From positions 2,914,001 to 2,978,000 of the forward strand of contig NZ_AP022569.1 in assembly GCF_010727945.1 (NCBI RefSeq): a DNA stretch of 64,000 nt, in the 5' to 3' direction. The position numbers and the translations under genes are program-made. Of this stretch, positions 26,995 to 36,374 are shown in pieces. Below the pieces are notes generated by a model. That model was not told the DNA's origin and ran no database searches. It was given only the letters and a program-made list of their open reading frames with translations. How positions within the stretch are numbered: position 1 is the first letter of the stretch; each line of letters starts with the position of its first letter. This stretch comes from Mycobacterium cookii (GTDB lineage Bacteria > Actinomycetota > Actinomycetes > Mycobacteriales > Mycobacteriaceae).

Positions 26995-27902
26995 TGCGCC
27001 AGCACCTCGAGCACGTCCTCGGGGGCATGCACTCGCTGCGCGGTGCGCAGCGCATTCACCCGATAAGCCTGTGCCAGTTGCGAATCGACCGCCTCCAGCG
27101 CGGTCAGGTGTCCGGCCACCGCGGCGGCGTCACCGCGTGCGATCGGACCGGTGAGCGCCGCCTGCCCGCGTTGCAGGGTGTTTTCCAGCGCGGCGCGGGC
27201 GAGTGGTCCGAGGATCCGCTCGGCGATGCCGGCGGGCGCGTCCTCGACAAGCTGTTGGCCCAGAAGTTCGTTGCCCGACAAGGCGGCCCGCAATGCGTCC
27301 AGCGCGTCGGCGACGACGGTGACGATGTGGTTGCCGGCGTGGGCCAAGGCGGCGTGATACAGCGTCCGCGCGTTCTCCGGCACCCGGAACGGCTCACCGC
27401 CGATCTCGAGCACCAGGGACTGCGCGATGGCGTAGCCGACCTCGTCGGCCGCGGTGATCCCGAAGCAGGTGTCCGGCAGCCGGGAGATGTCTTCTTGCGC
27501 GCCGGTAAACGTCATCGCCGGGTGGATGGCCAGCGGGATGCAGTCCTGTGCGGTCAGCGGCGCCAGCACACCGATCCCGTTGACGCCGGAAGTGTGCACG
27601 ACGATCGTGCCGGGCCGCACCGCTGCGGTGGCGGCCAAGCCGGACACCAGGCCGGCCAATTCGGTGTCGGGGACAGCCAGCACCAACAATTCGGCGTTAC
27701 CGGCGACGTCGGGAACCGGGGCGACCGGGGTATCGGTCAACCAACGCTCGGCGCGTTGCCGAGATGCACGGGAGACGGCGCTGCAAGCCACCACGACGTG
27801 ATCGACGCGCTCGAGCGCGACGCCCACCGCGGTGCCCACCCGGCCGGCGGAGATGATCCCCACTTTGAGCCTGGCTGGGCGCAGCCCGTCGAACTGCACC
27901 AT
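26991..27902 (-). CDS. Rossmann-like/DUF2520 domain protein in the pantothenate operon (Rv3603c type)
   Basis: 303 aa. N-terminal NAD(P)-binding Rossmann fold ([35 protein letters not shown]) and a C-terminal all-helical DUF2520 domain ([24 protein letters not shown]). The arrangement resembles ketopantoate reductases and 6-phosphogluconate-dehydrogenase-like enzymes. It overlaps panC by 4 bp and is the first gene of that unit, so a ketopantoate reductase-type role is an attractive inference, but no substrate residues could be verified. Confidence 0.82.
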   Translation of the reverse strand: MVQFDGLRPARLKVGIISAGRVGTAVGVALERVDHVVVACSAVSRASRQRAERWLTDTPVAPVPDVAGNAELLVLAVPDTELAGLVSGLAATAAVRPGTIVVHTSGVNGIGVLAPLTAQDCIPLAIHPAMTFTGAQEDISRLPDTCFGITAADEVGYAIAQSLVLEIGGEPFRVPENARTLYHAALAHAGNHIVTVVADALDALRAALSGNELLGQQLVEDAPAGIAERILGPLARAALENTLQRGQAALTGPIARGDAAAVAGHLTALEAVDSQLAQAYRVNALRTAQRVHAPEDVLEVLAQ

Positions 27903-28012
27903 CGCAGACGACCCTCACAAGTCTCTTGTTGCGTTCCAGTCCCGCGTGGCGGGTACCGGACGGTCGGTAAGACTCTACCGCGCGACGATGCAGCCGGGCT
28001 GTGGCGTTCGCC

Positions 28013-29608
28013 TCAATCTTCGCGGCGACGGCGACGGCCACCCTGCGACGGGGTGGTCTGCAGGCGGGCCAGCAATTCGGCGACCGACTGGCCGCCGGAC
28101 TGTGGCGCGTCGCTCTCCGAGAGCGGATCGGTGCCGCGATGACGGGCGCTGGGTGGCGGCGACATCGCCGGTTCTTTGTCGATCGACAGCGTCGGCGGCG
28201 GCGGCATTGGCATTGGCGGTGGCGGCGGCGACATGGCCGGCGCCGGTGTCGCGGTCGCGCCGGAGTTGTCGATGTCCGCGGAATGCCGGGACCGCGCGCG
28301 TCGGCCCGGCTCGCTCCAATCGGCTACCGGATCGCCGGTCTGGCCGGGCGCCTGCTCGGCGGCGGCGCTGGAATGCCGTCCCCGCCGTTCTGCGCGCTCC
28401 TCGGACTCACCGGCGGTCGGTGGACGGTCAGCGGGTATATCACGCGACGGCCCATTGTCGTAGGCCCACGAGACCGGGCCTGCGGTGTCGCGCTGCCGTG
28501 CTCCCGCAGGCGACGACCACTGTCCCTCGGCGCCGACCGGTTGCCAGGTCGGCGGCTCTTGCGGCCGGGGTGGCTCCGGCGGCGGCCAGCCGGGGCGCTG
28601 CAGTTGCGGTGCCGGCTCGGGCGGCGGCTGCGGTGGCACGAACTGCGGTTCGGGCTGTTGAGGCGGTTCAGGCCGCCGGTGTGAGCGTCGCCGCGGTGCG
28701 GGCTCGAAGCGCGCGGCCTCGCCGGCGGGCGGCGCCGACGGCCCGGGCCAACCGCCCACCTGCGACGGCGAGTCCGGCGGAGTCCAGCCGCGGCTCTCCG
28801 GCTGGCGTTCGGCTGCGGGAGCGGGCGGAGGCTCGGCCGCAGGTGGTGCCTGCGGCGACGCCCACCCCTCCGGCGGCGTCGCCTCGTCATGCTCCTGTGG
28901 GGTGGGCTCGGCGGCCCGGCGTCGACGCGGCGGCGCATAAGAGTCGGCGGCCTGATAGGTGTAGGCCGGATGGTAGGTCTCCGCGGGCTGCCGCGGCGGT
29001 GGCGGGACCAGCGGCTCCTCATGGACGTCGATGATCGAATTGTCGTCCTGACGCCGGGCGGGTTCTTCGGCCCGCACTGAGGCGACCCGATTGATGCGTT
29101 CGCGAGCGCTCTCGTGCTCGCGGTCCCAGTCGCTGTGCACGGTTTTGCGTTCGGTTTCCAGCGCCGGTCGGTCACTGAGCTCCGCGTCGAACAGGATCTC
29201 GAGATTCGTGCGCAGGGCGGCCAACTCGGCCCGCAGCGCCGACACCTCATCGGATGAATTGGCGCGCAATTCGCTGGCCAGCTCTCGGCGCAGCTGGGAT
29301 TCGACCGTCAGCTCGTACTCGCGGCGTGCGGAGATCTCCCGGTCCAACTGCAGGTCGTATACCAGCTTCAGGTCCCGCGCCCGGGCCTGATCCACGTCGC
29401 TCTGCCGGCGATAGATCACCGAGACGAACGCAGCGACGACGGCCGCCCACAGCGCGAGGATCACAGCTAGCTTGAGCAGCTCCACCCGATTGGTGAAAAC
29501 CAGCGCGGAACTGGCGCCGATCGCCAGGACCAGCAACGCCGTCAGCAGCACCCAACCCGGTCTGCGGCCGCCGCGCCGCGCCCGGGCGCCGCGGGACAGA
29601 TCGGTCAT
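28013..29608 (-). CDS. Pro/Arg/Glu-rich membrane protein (Rv3604c type)
   Basis: 531 aa. Two N-terminal hydrophobic helices (residues ~19-38 WVLLTALLVLAIGASSALVF and ~45-64) after a basic start, then a predicted coiled coil (residues ~68-180: RDLKLVYDLQLDREISARREYELTVESQ, repeated Arg/Glu/Ala heptads), then ~330 residues of low-complexity Pro/Glu/Arg sequence. Function unknown; architecture suggests a membrane-tethered cytoplasmic scaffold. The ATG at MTDLSRGARARRG was chosen since the upstream reading lacks similarity or a ribosome-binding site. The disordered part seems longer than in M. tuberculosis. Confidence 0.85.
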   Translation of the reverse strand: MTDLSRGARARRGGRRPGWVLLTALLVLAIGASSALVFTNRVELLKLAVILALWAAVVAAFVSVIYRRQSDVDQARARDLKLVYDLQLDREISARREYELTVESQLRRELASELRANSSDEVSALRAELAALRTNLEILFDAELSDRPALETERKTVHSDWDREHESARERINRVASVRAEEPARRQDDNSIIDVHEEPLVPPPPRQPAETYHPAYTYQAADSYAPPRRRRAAEPTPQEHDEATPPEGWASPQAPPAAEPPPAPAAERQPESRGWTPPDSPSQVGGWPGPSAPPAGEAARFEPAPRRRSHRRPEPPQQPEPQFVPPQPPPEPAPQLQRPGWPPPEPPRPQEPPTWQPVGAEGQWSSPAGARQRDTAGPVSWAYDNGPSRDIPADRPPTAGESEERAERRGRHSSAAAEQAPGQTGDPVADWSEPGRRARSRHSADIDNSGATATPAPAMSPPPPPMPMPPPPTLSIDKEPAMSPPPSARHRGTDPLSESDAPQSGGQSVAELLARLQTTPSQGGRRRRRED

Positions 29609-29694
29609 GGCCCGACTGTACCGGCCCGAGGTCACTGCGCGTGTCGCCGCGCTCCGGCGATTCTCACCTGGTCTAATCGTCAATCCAGGCGCGG

Positions 29695-30171
29695 CTAGCC
29701 TTCCGCGCCCTCGCCGTTTTCGGTCGGGTCACCCGGCGATTTGCAGCAATGTTGCAACCAGAGCGCAGCAACCACCAGAGCCAGCGCGCTGACAGCCGCG
29801 ACGGTCGCGCCGGCGGTGTCTTGGCCGGCCACCCGCAGCCATGACCGCCGTGGCAGCAGATACACCAGGACACCGACCCACCAGCCCAACGCGAGGGCGC
29901 CGACCCAGGCCGACGCCTTGGCAATGAACATGCTCTGGGCTACGGACAGCGGATGCAGCCACCCGGGTCCATCGCCGATCTCACCGTCGCTGATTTTGGC
30001 CCGGACGTGGCGTCCCCACACCGCCTCGGCCACCCCGACCGCAAACAGCGACGACCCCGTCCACACCGTGATCGGGGGAAACCACTGGTAGAGCGCCACC
30101 ACCAGCAGGTACCCGAGGACCGCCGCGCCGAGCGCCGCGACGGTCAGATCACGTTTTCGGGTGGGTCCCAT
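29695..30171 (-). CDS. DUF3180 membrane protein (Rv3605c type)
   Basis: 158 aa, four hydrophobic helices (LTVAALGAAVLGYLLVVAL, ITVWTGSSLFAVGVAEAVWG, IAKASAWVGALALGWWVGVLVYLL, ATVAAVSALALVVAALWL). The C-terminus has a Cys pair (QHCCKSPG). Its ATG overlaps the folK stop (TGATG), so it is translationally coupled to the folate genes, a conserved actinobacterial arrangement. Function unknown. Confidence 0.88.
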   Translation of the reverse strand: MGPTRKRDLTVAALGAAVLGYLLVVALYQWFPPITVWTGSSLFAVGVAEAVWGRHVRAKISDGEIGDGPGWLHPLSVAQSMFIAKASAWVGALALGWWVGVLVYLLPRRSWLRVAGQDTAGATVAAVSALALVVAALWLQHCCKSPGDPTENGEGAEG

Positions 30172-30737
30172 CAGCTTTGCGATGCCGAGTCGGTATCCGC
30201 ACCGCCGTTGCGCAGCTCGAGCACCCATTCGGTGAGCCGCACCCCGGCGCGGTCCGCGGGATCCAGCTCGGCGAGCAGCTTCGCGATGGGTTGCTTTCCG
30301 CCCGCGACGGTCAACTCAGCGCCCGGGTCCACTGCCAGCCAGGGAATCAGCACGAAAGCCCGCAGGTGCGCCAGCGGGTGCGGCAGCGTCAGTCCGTCCT
30401 CCAGGGAGAACAGCTCGGTGTCGCCATTCAGCGACGTCAAGTAGCAAGCGACCAGGTCGACGTCCAGAGTGCGGGGGCCCCACCGCTGCCCCCGGATCCG
30501 ATCCGCGGTCTTTTCCATCTCCTGGGCGCACCGCAGCCAGCCATGCCCGTCGAGAGTTGGATCGTCGGCGATCAGCACCGCGTTGAGGAACGGGCCCTGC
30601 TCGACACCACCCCAAGCTGCCGTCTCGTACACCGGGGAGACCGCTTGCACCGCATCGCCGAGCCGGTCCAGCACCGACTGCAGGCGGGCCAGCCGGTCGC
30701 CGAGGTTGGATCCGATCGACAACACCACGCGGGTCAT
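30171..30737 (-). CDS. folK: 6-hydroxymethyl-7,8-dihydropterin pyrophosphokinase
   Basis: 188 aa; transfers pyrophosphate from ATP in folate synthesis. Signatures: VVLSIGSNLGDRLARLQ, the Trp-Gly-Gly loop (AAWGGVEQGPFLNAVL), RGQRWGPRTLDVDLVACY and LPHPLAHLRAFVLIPW. Its ATG and ribosome-binding site (GAGGAG) are supplied by the first unit of the 56-bp repeat array: the gene starts ATGACCCGCG, exactly like each repeat unit. This is the predicted start for family alignment (MTRVVLSIGSN). Confidence 0.95.
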   Translation of the reverse strand: MTRVVLSIGSNLGDRLARLQSVLDRLGDAVQAVSPVYETAAWGGVEQGPFLNAVLIADDPTLDGHGWLRCAQEMEKTADRIRGQRWGPRTLDVDLVACYLTSLNGDTELFSLEDGLTLPHPLAHLRAFVLIPWLAVDPGAELTVAGGKQPIAKLLAELDPADRAGVRLTEWVLELRNGGADTDSASQS

Positions 30738-31016
30738 CGGCGCCACTCCTCAATCCCGGCTACGCCGGCATCATCGTCATCGGCGCGGGTCATCGGCGCC
30801 ACTCCTCAATCCCGGCTACGCCGGCATCATCGTCATCGGCGCGGGTCATCGGCGCCACTCCTCAATCCGGCTACGCCGGCATCATCGTCATCGGCGCGGG
30901 TCATCGGCGCCACTCCTCAATCCCGGCTACGCCGGCATCATCGTCATCGGCGCGGGTCATCGGCGCCACTCCTCAATCCCGGCTACGCCGGCATCATCGT
31001 CATCGGCGCGGGTCAT
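30731..31016 (-). repeat. MIRU-like tandem array, five 55-56-bp units, between folB and folK
   Basis: Units: 30731-30786, 30787-30842, 30843-30897 (one C missing, 55 bp), 30898-30953, 30954-31009, plus 7 bp of a sixth. Otherwise the copies are identical. On the minus strand a unit starts ATGACCCGCGCCGATGACGA and ends GAGGAGTGGCGCCG, encoding [19 protein letters not shown]; its TGA overlaps the ATG of the next unit. The folB stop overlaps the first such ATG and the last is the folK start. The 55-bp copy shifts the frame, so its peptide reads into the next unit. Near-identity suggests a variable-number locus. Confidence 0.92.
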
Positions 31017-31414
31017 AAAGCCCCTCCTGCGGGTACTACCTGACCACGTCCGCCGCGTCGCGACCGACGTGCCACCACTGCGACGTCATCGAATGCCTGC
31101 GGGATTGGTGCCTGGGGTTTATGCACCGTCACCTCGACGGCATGCACCCGTTCGTCTTTCATCACATCCTGCGCAATCTCGCCGGCAACTGTCTCGATCA
31201 GATTGCGTGCCGGGCCGGCGACCACCGCCGCCGCGCGCTCGGCCAGAACGCCGTAGTCGTAGGTGTCTGCCAAGTCGTCACTGTCCGCGGCGTCCGCCAA
31301 ATCGATCCACACCGTGATATCGACGACGAAATCCTGACCGTCGACGCGCTCGTGCTCGAATACTCCATGACGACCGCGAACTGTCAAGCCGCGCAACTCG
31401 ATTCGATCAGCCAT
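31013..31414 (-). CDS. folB: 7,8-dihydroneopterin aldolase
   Basis: 133 aa; produces 6-hydroxymethyl-dihydropterin (and epimerises). Family motifs: [37 protein letters not shown] and [11 protein letters not shown], with catalytic Lys in [11 protein letters not shown]. Overlaps folP1 by 8 bp; its stop TTATGA shares bases with the ATG of the repeat-array mini-ORF, so ribosomes could pass through the array to folK. Confidence 0.95.
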   Translation of the reverse strand: MADRIELRGLTVRGRHGVFEHERVDGQDFVVDITVWIDLADAADSDDLADTYDYGVLAERAAAVVAGPARNLIETVAGEIAQDVMKDERVHAVEVTVHKPQAPIPQAFDDVAVVARRSRRGGRGQVVPAGGAL

Positions 31415-32237
31415 CAGATCCTAACGTCCACGCCTCGACGACCTTGACGGCGTCGACCGAGGCCCGCACATCGTGTACCCGCACTCCCCAGGCGCCGTGT
31501 TCGGCGGCCAGCGCCGATATCACGGCGGTCGCCGTCTCGCGACCGTCCGGCGGCCGTACCGCACCGTCGTCCTCGGCTAGCAAGCTGCCGAGAAATCGCT
31601 TGCGCGACGCGCCGACCAACACCGGGATACCAGCTGCCACCAACTCCGGCAACGCATGTAACAGCGCCCAATTATCGTGCGCCGATTTGGCGAATCCCAA
31701 ACCGGGGTCGATGATCAGCTTCGCCGGATCGACCCCGGCCGCAACGGCGTCGTCGACGCAGGAGAGCAGCTCGGCGCGGACCTCGGACACCACATCGTGG
31801 TAGGCCGGCGCCCGATGCGGGTGGTCAGCGGACACCGAACGCCAATGCATCAGCACCCATGGCACGTCGGCCTCGACGAGCACGCCTGCCATCGCATTGT
31901 CGGCGCGCCCACCGGACACGTCGTTGACCATCGCCGCACCGCTTTCCAGCGCCGCCTGTGCGACAGTGGCGCGCATCGTGTCGATGCTGACGGTAATTCC
32001 TTGCGATGCAAGCCCTTTGACGACCGGCAGGATGCGGGCGGTCTCCACGTCCGGGTCGACGCGGACCGCGCCGGGCCGGGTCGACTCTCCCCCGACGTCG
32101 ATGATCGACGCGCCGTCGCCGGCCAACGCCAGGCCCTGCTCGACAGCGCGGTCAGCATCCAGATAGCGCCCACCATCCGAGAACGAGTCGTCGGTGACGT
32201 TCACCACCCCCATGACCTGGACGCGCGTCGTGCTCAC
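31407..32237 (-). CDS. folP1: dihydropteroate synthase FolP1
   Basis: 276 aa; sulfonamide target joining pterin pyrophosphate with p-aminobenzoate. Motifs: [50 protein letters not shown] and GASRKRFLG. Ser and Arg in loop 1-2 and the Lys of the SRKRF segment are all there. GTG start overlaps the folE stop by 4 bp. Confidence 0.96.
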   Translation of the reverse strand: MSTTRVQVMGVVNVTDDSFSDGGRYLDADRAVEQGLALAGDGASIIDVGGESTRPGAVRVDPDVETARILPVVKGLASQGITVSIDTMRATVAQAALESGAAMVNDVSGGRADNAMAGVLVEADVPWVLMHWRSVSADHPHRAPAYHDVVSEVRAELLSCVDDAVAAGVDPAKLIIDPGLGFAKSAHDNWALLHALPELVAAGIPVLVGASRKRFLGSLLAEDDGAVRPPDGRETATAVISALAAEHGAWGVRVHDVRASVDAVKVVEAWTLGSDG

Positions 32238-32842
32238 TTGCGCAGGATCAGGTCGAGCGCCTCGGCTCGAGATGCATTGTTGGACTTGAACTGTCCGCGC
32301 ACGGCCGAGGTCGTGGTGGTCGCGCCGGGTTTACGGACCCCGCGCATCGACATGCACAGGTGTTCGGCCTCGATCACGACGATGACCCCACGCGGGTCCA
32401 GTTTTCGCATCAGCGCGTCGGCGATCTGGGTGGTCAGCCGCTCCTGCACCTGTGGCCGCTTGGCATACAGGTCGACCAGCCGTGCGATCTTGGACAACCC
32501 GGTGACCCGGCCGTCGTGGCCGGGTATGTAGCCGACGTGCGCGACACCGTGAAACGCCACCAGGTGATGTTCGCAGGTGGAATACAGCGGGATCTCCTTG
32601 ACCAGCACCAGCTCGTCGTGCTGTTCGTCAAAGGTGGTGTCCAGCACCGAATCCGGGTCGGTGTAGAGACCGGCGAACATTTCCTGGTAGCTACGGGCGA
32701 CACGGGCCGGGGTGTCCGCCAAACCGTGCCGGTCCGGGTCTTCTCCGATCGCAAGGAGCAGCTCGCGGACAGCGGCTTCGGCGCGCTGCTGGTCGAAGAC
32801 CAGCTTGTTGAAGGTCGAATTATGGGAATTCGGCCGCACCAT
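32234..32842 (-). CDS. folE: GTP cyclohydrolase I
   Basis: 202 aa; first step of folate synthesis, zinc-dependent decamer. Zinc ligands Cys-x-x-His in [13 protein letters not shown] and Cys in [12 protein letters not shown] are present; the [15 protein letters not shown] signature is intact. ATG start lies 17 bp after ftsH. Start of the folE-folP1-folB-folK run. Confidence 0.97.
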   Translation of the reverse strand: MVRPNSHNSTFNKLVFDQQRAEAAVRELLLAIGEDPDRHGLADTPARVARSYQEMFAGLYTDPDSVLDTTFDEQHDELVLVKEIPLYSTCEHHLVAFHGVAHVGYIPGHDGRVTGLSKIARLVDLYAKRPQVQERLTTQIADALMRKLDPRGVIVVIEAEHLCMSMRGVRKPGATTTTSAVRGQFKSNNASRAEALDLILRK

Positions 32843-32859
32843 CGCAGTCTCCGTTCGTG

Positions 32860-35190
32860 TCAGCCGTGCGCCGGGGGGTTGGACGGGCTCGGGTCACCAC
32901 CGGGCGGTTCGGCGGCCTGGCCCGTCTCCGGTGCGGGTGCGCCGGGCGGCGGATACGGCGGATACGGCGGGTAGGGCTGGCCCGCGTGCTGGTTCGGCGC
33001 CGGCCAATGCGGCGGTTGTGGCGGAGCCTGCGGCGGATACCAGTAGCCCGGCGGCTGTTGCTGCGGCGGCCAGCCGGGGGCGTGCCAGCCCGCCGGGGCG
33101 CCGTAGTCGGGCTGGGTCGACTGGTGTGGCGCGGCGGTCCTACCGTCCGATAGGCCGTGAGAACCGTTGGCGCCGTTGGTTCCTCGTTCGGACTGCGCGT
33201 TCGCGGCGTCGCGAGATGCCGCAGCGATCGCCGCCTTGAACGCCGGCTCGGGCGCCGGCTTGGGCCACTCCTCGCCGCGCTCGATGGCCAACTCGCCGGG
33301 GGTCTTGATCGGCGGCTTGTCCGACGGAATGCGGCCACCGAAGTCGTCGAAAAGGGTTAGCCGCGGCCGCTTTTCGACGTCGGCGAAGATCGCCTCCAGT
33401 TCAGCGCGGTGCAGTGTCTCCTTTTCCAGCAGCTCGCCCGCCACGGTGTCGAGCACGTCGCGGTACTCGGTGAGGATCTCCCACGCCTCGGTGTGCGCGG
33501 CCTCGATGAGCTTGCGGACTTCGTCGTCGATGTCCCGCGCTACCTCGTGGGAGTAGTCAGCCTGGTTACCCATGGTGCGGCCCAGGAACGGATCGCCGTG
33601 TTCGGTTCCGTATTTGACCGCGCCGAGTTTGGAGCTCATGCCGAATTCGGTGACCATGGCCCGCGCGATCTTGGTGGCCTGTTCGATGTCCGACGATGCA
33701 CCCGTGGTCGGCTCGTGGAACACCAGCTCCTCGGCGGCCCGGCCACCCAGCGCCATCACCAGTCGCGCAATCAGTTCGGAGCGGGTGTGCAGACCCTTGT
33801 CGTCTTCCGGCACGGCCAGCGCGTGGCCACCGGTGTTGCCGCGGGCCAGGATGGTCACCTTGTAGACCGGGTCGACGCCCGGCATCGCCCAACCCGCCAG
33901 CGTGTGACCGGCTTCGTGGTAGGCGGTGGTCTTCTTCTCCTGCTCGCTGATGATCCGGCTCTTGCGCCGCGGACCGCCGACGACCCGGTCCACCGCCTCC
34001 TCCAGGGCGGCGCCGGCGATCACGGTGCCGTTCTCCCGGGCGGTGAGTAGCGCCGCCTCGTTGATGACGTTGGCCAAGTCGGCGCCGGTCATGCCGACGG
34101 TCCGCTTGGCCAGCCCGTCGAAGTCGACGTCGGGACCGAACGGCTTGCCGTTGGAATGCACCCGGAGCACGGCGCGCCGCCCGGCCAGGTCGGGGCTGGA
34201 CACCGGAATCTGGCGGTCGAAGCGGCCGGGGCGCAGCAACGCGGGGTCGAGAATGTCGGGCCGGTTGGTCGCCGCGATCAGGATGACGCCGGTGCGGTCG
34301 CCGAAGCCGTCCATCTCCACCAGCAACTGGTTGAGCGTCTGCTCGCGTTCGTCGTGACCGCCGCCGAGTCCGGCGCCGCGCTGGCGGCCGACGGCGTCGA
34401 TCTCGTCGACGAAGATGATGCACGGGCTGTTCTGCTTGGCCTGCTCGAACAGGTCACGGACCCGCGACGCACCCACACCGACGAACATCTCGACGAAGTC
34501 GGAGCCGGAGATGGTGAAGAACGGGACACCCGCTTCGCCGGCGACGGCACGCGCCAGCAGGGTTTTACCGGTTCCCGGCGGGCCGTAGAGCAGCACGCCC
34601 TTGGGAATCTTGGCGCCCAGCGCCTGATACCGCGACGGGTTCTGCAGGAAGTCCTTGATCTCGTAGAGCTCCTCGACCGCCTCGTCGGCGCCGGCGACGT
34701 CGGCGAAGGTGGTCTTGGGCATGTCCTTGTTCAGCATCTTGGCCCGGGATTTGCCGAAGCCGAAGCCCATCCGGGCGCCGCCCTGCATGCGGGAGAACAT
34801 CATGAACAGCCCGACCAGCAGCAGCAGCGGCAACACGTAGATGACCAGCGAGCCCAGGATGCTGCCCTGGTTGACGACCGTGCTGACCTGCGCGTCTTTA
34901 CTGTTCAGCGCGTCGAACAGCGGGACGGCGTAGCCGGTCGGGAATTTGGTGATGACCTTGTCGGAGCCGTCGGTGCCGGTCGCGGCGCTCTTCAGCGTCA
35001 GCCGCACCTGCTGCTCGCGGTCGTCGATCTGGGCGTTCTTGACGTTGCCGGCCTTGATCTGGGCCATCGCCACCGAGGTGTCGACCGGCTTGAATCCGCG
35101 GGTGTCGTCGCTGAAGTAGAAGAAGGACCAACCAAGCAGCAGCACGACAGCGATGGCCGTGAGCGTGCGGATCACGTTTTTCCGGTTCAT
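32860..35190 (-). CDS. ftsH: ATP-dependent zinc metalloprotease FtsH
   Basis: 776-aa membrane AAA+ protease. Two N-terminal transmembrane helices (~residues 8-27 and ~107-130) flank an exported domain. AAA module: Walker A GPPGTGKT, Walker [12 protein letters not shown], second region of homology [20 protein letters not shown]. Zinc site HEAGH ([12 protein letters not shown]) and distal acidic ligand in [16 protein letters not shown] region. A long Pro/Gln/Tyr-rich cytoplasmic tail (last ~120 residues) is typical of mycobacteria. The ATG after ...ATTGATGAACCGG was chosen (MNRKNVIRT) over a TTG one codon before. Confidence 0.97.
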   Translation of the reverse strand: MNRKNVIRTLTAIAVVLLLGWSFFYFSDDTRGFKPVDTSVAMAQIKAGNVKNAQIDDREQQVRLTLKSAATGTDGSDKVITKFPTGYAVPLFDALNSKDAQVSTVVNQGSILGSLVIYVLPLLLLVGLFMMFSRMQGGARMGFGFGKSRAKMLNKDMPKTTFADVAGADEAVEELYEIKDFLQNPSRYQALGAKIPKGVLLYGPPGTGKTLLARAVAGEAGVPFFTISGSDFVEMFVGVGASRVRDLFEQAKQNSPCIIFVDEIDAVGRQRGAGLGGGHDEREQTLNQLLVEMDGFGDRTGVILIAATNRPDILDPALLRPGRFDRQIPVSSPDLAGRRAVLRVHSNGKPFGPDVDFDGLAKRTVGMTGADLANVINEAALLTARENGTVIAGAALEEAVDRVVGGPRRKSRIISEQEKKTTAYHEAGHTLAGWAMPGVDPVYKVTILARGNTGGHALAVPEDDKGLHTRSELIARLVMALGGRAAEELVFHEPTTGASSDIEQATKIARAMVTEFGMSSKLGAVKYGTEHGDPFLGRTMGNQADYSHEVARDIDDEVRKLIEAAHTEAWEILTEYRDVLDTVAGELLEKETLHRAELEAIFADVEKRPRLTLFDDFGGRIPSDKPPIKTPGELAIERGEEWPKPAPEPAFKAAIAAASRDAANAQSERGTNGANGSHGLSDGRTAAPHQSTQPDYGAPAGWHAPGWPPQQQPPGYWYPPQAPPQPPHWPAPNQHAGQPYPPYPPYPPPGAPAPETGQAAEPPGGDPSPSNPPAHG

Positions 35191-35384
35191 CAATCATCGG
35201 CCGTCATCGGCCAGGTCCTTCCCATTACACGCAGCTGGAATAGTCCAGGTTACCGCCCCATCACCACCAGCAGCCCGGCGCAGCGGTCTGGCTACCTCAA
35301 ACAACGAGCCGCGGTTCCCGAGATCTGCGCAAACCACCGTCGGACGCCCTTTCGGGCGGACTCCGCGTGTGCTTTGGTGAGACT
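35191..35384. other. divergent intergenic region ftsH / ephA
   Basis: About 194 bp. Contains CTGGA-CTAT-TCCAG, a perfect 5-bp dyad on the ftsH side, and CGCCC-TTTC-GGGCG (35345-35358), a small hairpin just before ephA. No ORF is supported. Confidence 0.4.
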
Positions 35385-36374
35385 GTGTCTGACACCCTCC
35401 CCGTCACCGAGCACACGATCGAGACCAACGGCGTGCAGTTGCACACCCTTGAGGCCGGGGAGCGTGGCGCCCCGCTGGTAGTGCTGGCGCACGGATTTCC
35501 CGAGCTCGCCTATTCGTGGCGCCACCAGATTCCGGCGCTGGCCGCCGCCGGATACCACGTGCTGGCCCCCGACCAGCGGGGCTACGGCCGATCCAGCCGC
35601 CCGACCGACATCGCCGACTACAACGTCGCCGCGCTGTCCGCCGACCTCATCGGTCTGCTCGACCACGTCGGCGCCGACCAGGCGGTGTTCGTCGGCCACG
35701 ACTGGGGCGCGCAGGTGGTGTGGAGTTCAGCACAGCTGCATCCCAACCGGGTGTCAGCGGTGGTCGGGATGAGCGTTCCACCGGTACCGCGTGCGCAGAT
35801 CCCGCCGACCAAGGCGTTCCGGGCGATCTTCGGCGACAACTTCTTCTACATGCTGTATTTCCAGGAGCCCGGAGCCGCCGATGCCGAGCTGGACGGCGAT
35901 CCCGGCACGACCATCGCGCGGATGCTGGGCGGCCTGACGCGATCCGACGACCCCGAGGCCGCGTTGCGGATGATCCGGCCGGGTCCGGACGGCTTCATCG
36001 CGCGGCTGCCGGAGGCCGACGGTCTGCCCGCCTGGATCAGCGCCGCGGAGATCGACCACTACGTCTCCGAATTCACCCGCACCGGATTCACCGGCGGGCT
36101 GAATTGGTATCGCAATCTGGACCGCAACTGGGAAATCATGGCCGACCCTCCGGCGGCCTCCATCGACGTGCCGGCCATGTTCATCGGCGGCACCGACGAC
36201 CCGGTGCTGAGCTTCATGCGCCCCGACCGTGCCACCGAAGTGGTGACCGGCCGCTACCGCGAGGTGCTGATCGACGGCGCCGGGCATTGGCTGCAGCAGG
36301 AGCGTCCGGATGAGATCAACGAGGTGCTGCTGGACTTCTTGTCGAGCCTGAGGGCCGGCGCGCAGCCGTCATGA
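35385..36374 (+). CDS. ephA: epoxide hydrolase EphA
   Basis: 329-aa alpha/beta hydrolase opening epoxides to diols. HGFPELAYSWRHQ oxyanion motif; nucleophile Asp in VGHDWGAQVVW; lid tyrosines in YMLYFQEPG and GGLNWYRNLDRN; acid Asp in GGTDDPVLS; catalytic His in GAGHWLQQE. GTG at VSDTLPVTEHTIE was chosen because it gives the family N-terminus; the longer reading adds six unsupported residues. Overlaps the next gene by 4 bp (ATGA). Confidence 0.93.
   Translation: MSDTLPVTEHTIETNGVQLHTLEAGERGAPLVVLAHGFPELAYSWRHQIPALAAAGYHVLAPDQRGYGRSSRPTDIADYNVAALSADLIGLLDHVGADQAVFVGHDWGAQVVWSSAQLHPNRVSAVVGMSVPPVPRAQIPPTKAFRAIFGDNFFYMLYFQEPGAADAELDGDPGTTIARMLGGLTRSDDPEAALRMIRPGPDGFIARLPEADGLPAWISAAEIDHYVSEFTRTGFTGGLNWYRNLDRNWEIMADPPAASIDVPAMFIGGTDDPVLSFMRPDRATEVVTGRYREVLIDGAGHWLQQERPDEINEVLLDFLSSLRAGAQPS

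Noticed and set aside
30731..31016. CRISPR array
   Set aside because: The units are head-to-tail without unique spacers, contain ORFs overlapping ATGA, and no cas gene is near; it is a minisatellite.
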